NCBI RefSeq assembly: GCF_018991925.1
Contig: NW_024748870.1
Span: forward strand, 3,941,936-4,005,935
Source of the DNA: Homarus americanus
Lineage: Eukaryota > Arthropoda > Malacostraca > Decapoda > Nephropidae
Reading direction: 5' to 3'
DNA length: 64,000 bases
Positions 62,170 through 64,000 of this stretch are shown here, piece after piece. The notes below the pieces were generated by a model, which was not told the DNA's origin, did not search any database, and saw only the letters and a program-made list of their open reading frames with translations. Made by a program: the position numbers and the translations under genes. Position 1 is the first letter of the stretch; each line of letters opens with the position of its first letter.

Positions 62170-63098
62170 ACATACAATCGCAACAAATGATTACTCCTCC
62201 CTTGGGAATTTGGTAATGTATAAGTTTTCAATTTTATTCAGTCACTATTGTAGAATACTAAATGAAATACTATACAATCACATTATAGTGAGGGTCAGAT
62301 CCAGTCCATGGAACTAAGGTTCCCAATGCCTAATCTATAGGAGACTAAACTTGAAAGAAGAGCGAAATTTGAAAGTACACAAGTGAATTGGTGGTTGTGA
62401 ATCATTAAAATTGGCTTGGTGAATGGCACAGATATGGAGGATTTGAGGAGTATTAAATCTTCACCTTGTACACTGCTCAAAATATTCTATGTAGCTAATT
62501 TCAACTCTTCACCACAGTAACCTGCTCTATGTAGTTGTAATTTTCAGAACAATATACCGATACAGTTCTGTACATATCAGATTCTGTGTGATAGTACTGT
62601 CACAATTACTTTCCAGACATAATGTTGGTACAGTACTTCCTCACATGGGTCACCTTTAGCATTCCATACAAGGTATAAATGCTTCTAAAAAACCCCAAAA
62701 AACTGGCCCTGCTTGTCTGTTTAAAACATCCCCCATAAGATCACTATTATACTGTATTATTAATAGATTAATATTTACCATATGATGCAATTCATCAATC
62801 ACCAGCTTAAACCCAAAAATTTTCAGCACATCACCGTACACGAAAAATCATTGTCAACCTCCTATCATCTACTTCCCTTACAGTGGAGGTCCCTTCTTGT
62901 ATCTATTTTCTTTCTTAAATTAATTACAACTCAAGAGTATGGACATTAAATATTTCCTAAAAATTAATTAATTAACATACAGTGTACGTACTGTATTCTT
63001 CCACTTGAGACTTACCTAAAGTTCTCTTCTCTTCATAATTTGCAGCATTTATACTACTAATACAATACTTGTATTTTAATCTTAACATTAATAACATA
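62170..63098. other. AT-rich stretch without a recognisable gene
   Basis: No coding motif or RNA gene seen; possibly intron of Pcyt1. Confidence 0.5.
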
Positions 63099-63100
63099 TA

Positions 63101-64000
63101 CAGTCAACCCTCGCTTTACGCGGTCCCACATTACGCGTTTCCACGTTTACGCGGTACCCTGCCGAAACCGGAATGCTCACATTCCGCGGAGCGTGTACCC
63201 CTTTACGCGGAGAGCGGCTGGCGAGCCGCGCCATTTTTGGATCCAAACCTCCCGCCCTCTCCCGCCATCCACCATGTTGTGTAAGCGGTGCGAGTAGGTT
63301 GCGCAGTGTGTGTCTTTGTTGCGTTATCAGTGACGTCATATGACGTATCAGACTGTAATTGGACCATGCATCCTTACCTCCTTCCGCCGCTAGCTGTGAT
63401 TGGTTTAAAGTAATATGACGTGTCCACCCGCGGGAGGGAGGGAGGAAAGACGACGCTTGACCTAGCCGCGGCAGTTTCATCCCTCCAGGCCGCACCGTAT
63501 AAACGTGCATCCATTGTTCTATAAAATGGCTTCCGCCGGACCACCGCCCCCAGAGAGAAACCTTTCCTTACCTGGACCCAGGTAAAAATGATGCTAGTTA
63601 GTATACACACTGCATCACAGTCTAAGTAATGCTGGCCGGTCGGGCTTGACGCTCATATTAGCAATTCAACTACAGGTACGCTGTCTTGTCCTATCCCTAG
63701 TAACGACGTTCCCACACTCCGCTCCCTCGCTCAACCTGCTAACTCTAGCACACAAAGAAATGTTTATTCCCTTCATGTTTTTTTACCTTACGGGAATATT
63801 TTTGTTATGTACTGTATGTAAGATTGTACAGTATGTGCATAGAGCTGAGTAAAAAAATAAATAAAAATGTATATCTAACTAAAATTACAAAAAATAAAAT
63901 AAAACAGTAACCATAAGAAAGCATATAGCTCACAGATGGGGTACAGTATGGTCGGTAAGCCACAGTAAAAAGGAGCTTAATGGTAAGGATAACCTACTGC
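63101..64000. mobile_element. Left end of a Tigger-like element running off the window
   Basis: TA then CAGTCAACCCTCGCTTTACG and CGGT, followed by three more TTACGCG-type repeats (63130-63205). This is a typical Tigger terminus. The next 400 bp are CpG-rich with TGACGTCA near 63330, ATTGG near 63399 and TATAAAA near 63521, presumably the element's promoter region. The other end and the transposase would lie beyond 64,000. A host promoter for Pcyt1 in the same island cannot be excluded. Confidence 0.65.

Overview
The window looks like nuclear DNA of an arthropod, most likely a decapod crustacean. I infer this from (1) a spliced gene whose protein is closest, from memory, to arthropod choline-phosphate cytidylyltransferase, (2) many TTAGG/CCTAA-like runs, the arthropod telomere motif, (3) a very heavy load of di-, tri- and tetranucleotide arrays and 20-45 bp minisatellites, and (4) pogo/Tigger-type DNA transposons and jockey-like LINE fragments. 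Nothing suggests bacterial or viral DNA: there are no operons, no rRNA and no convincing tRNA.

Positions 1-30,000 are accessory, repeat-dominated DNA. They hold a CRE-like tandem array (91-318), (ATC)n, a 22-bp array (4107-4453), purine-rich and pyrimidine-rich arrays (6660-7570), CCTAA-like arrays (10868-11150, 21195-21475, 27755-28085), a 45-bp satellite (19046-20380) and a 26-bp satellite (27010-27670). LINE pieces lie at 11575-12265 (-), 12929-13255 (+) and 17577-17756 (-). A 352-bp block occurs twice in opposite orientation (9421-9772 and 16265-16616). Both copies encode the same 87 residues, and the four differences inside the frame are all synonymous. A few short exon-like segments with good splice sites (8437-8491, 22618-22672, 28646-28690) could belong to genes with large introns.

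Positions 30,000-50,000 grade into AT-rich DNA. Here are a LINE 3' end (30239-30597), a 178-bp MITE (31657-31834), a decayed Tigger transposase scrap (38447-38574), a Tigger element that lost its DDE domain (39459-40930), a short pogo-like element (43667-44306) set in (TA)n, and a foldback element (49348-49902). There are three long (TA)n arrays.

Positions 50,655-57,731 carry the one clear host gene, choline-phosphate cytidylyltransferase (Pcyt1/CCT), on the minus strand. Five coding exons with matching phases give 322 residues. Catalytic and membrane-binding regions are present; the 5' exon(s) were not found and probably lie beyond 64,000. Three of its four introns carry an insertion or a minisatellite. 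Upstream of the gene is a 2,167-bp element with arms of about 720-740 bp and an unfamiliar charged protein (59997-62163), and the left end of another Tigger-like element (63101 to the window end).

The most unusual signals are the long-armed element at 59997-62163, the excess of TACAGTA/TACTGTA heptamers in the right half (the footprint expected when TA-target transposons with CAG...CTG ends excise), and the inverted duplicate coding-like block at 9.4 and 16.3 kb. All identifications come from reading the sequence and from memory of protein families; no search was run.
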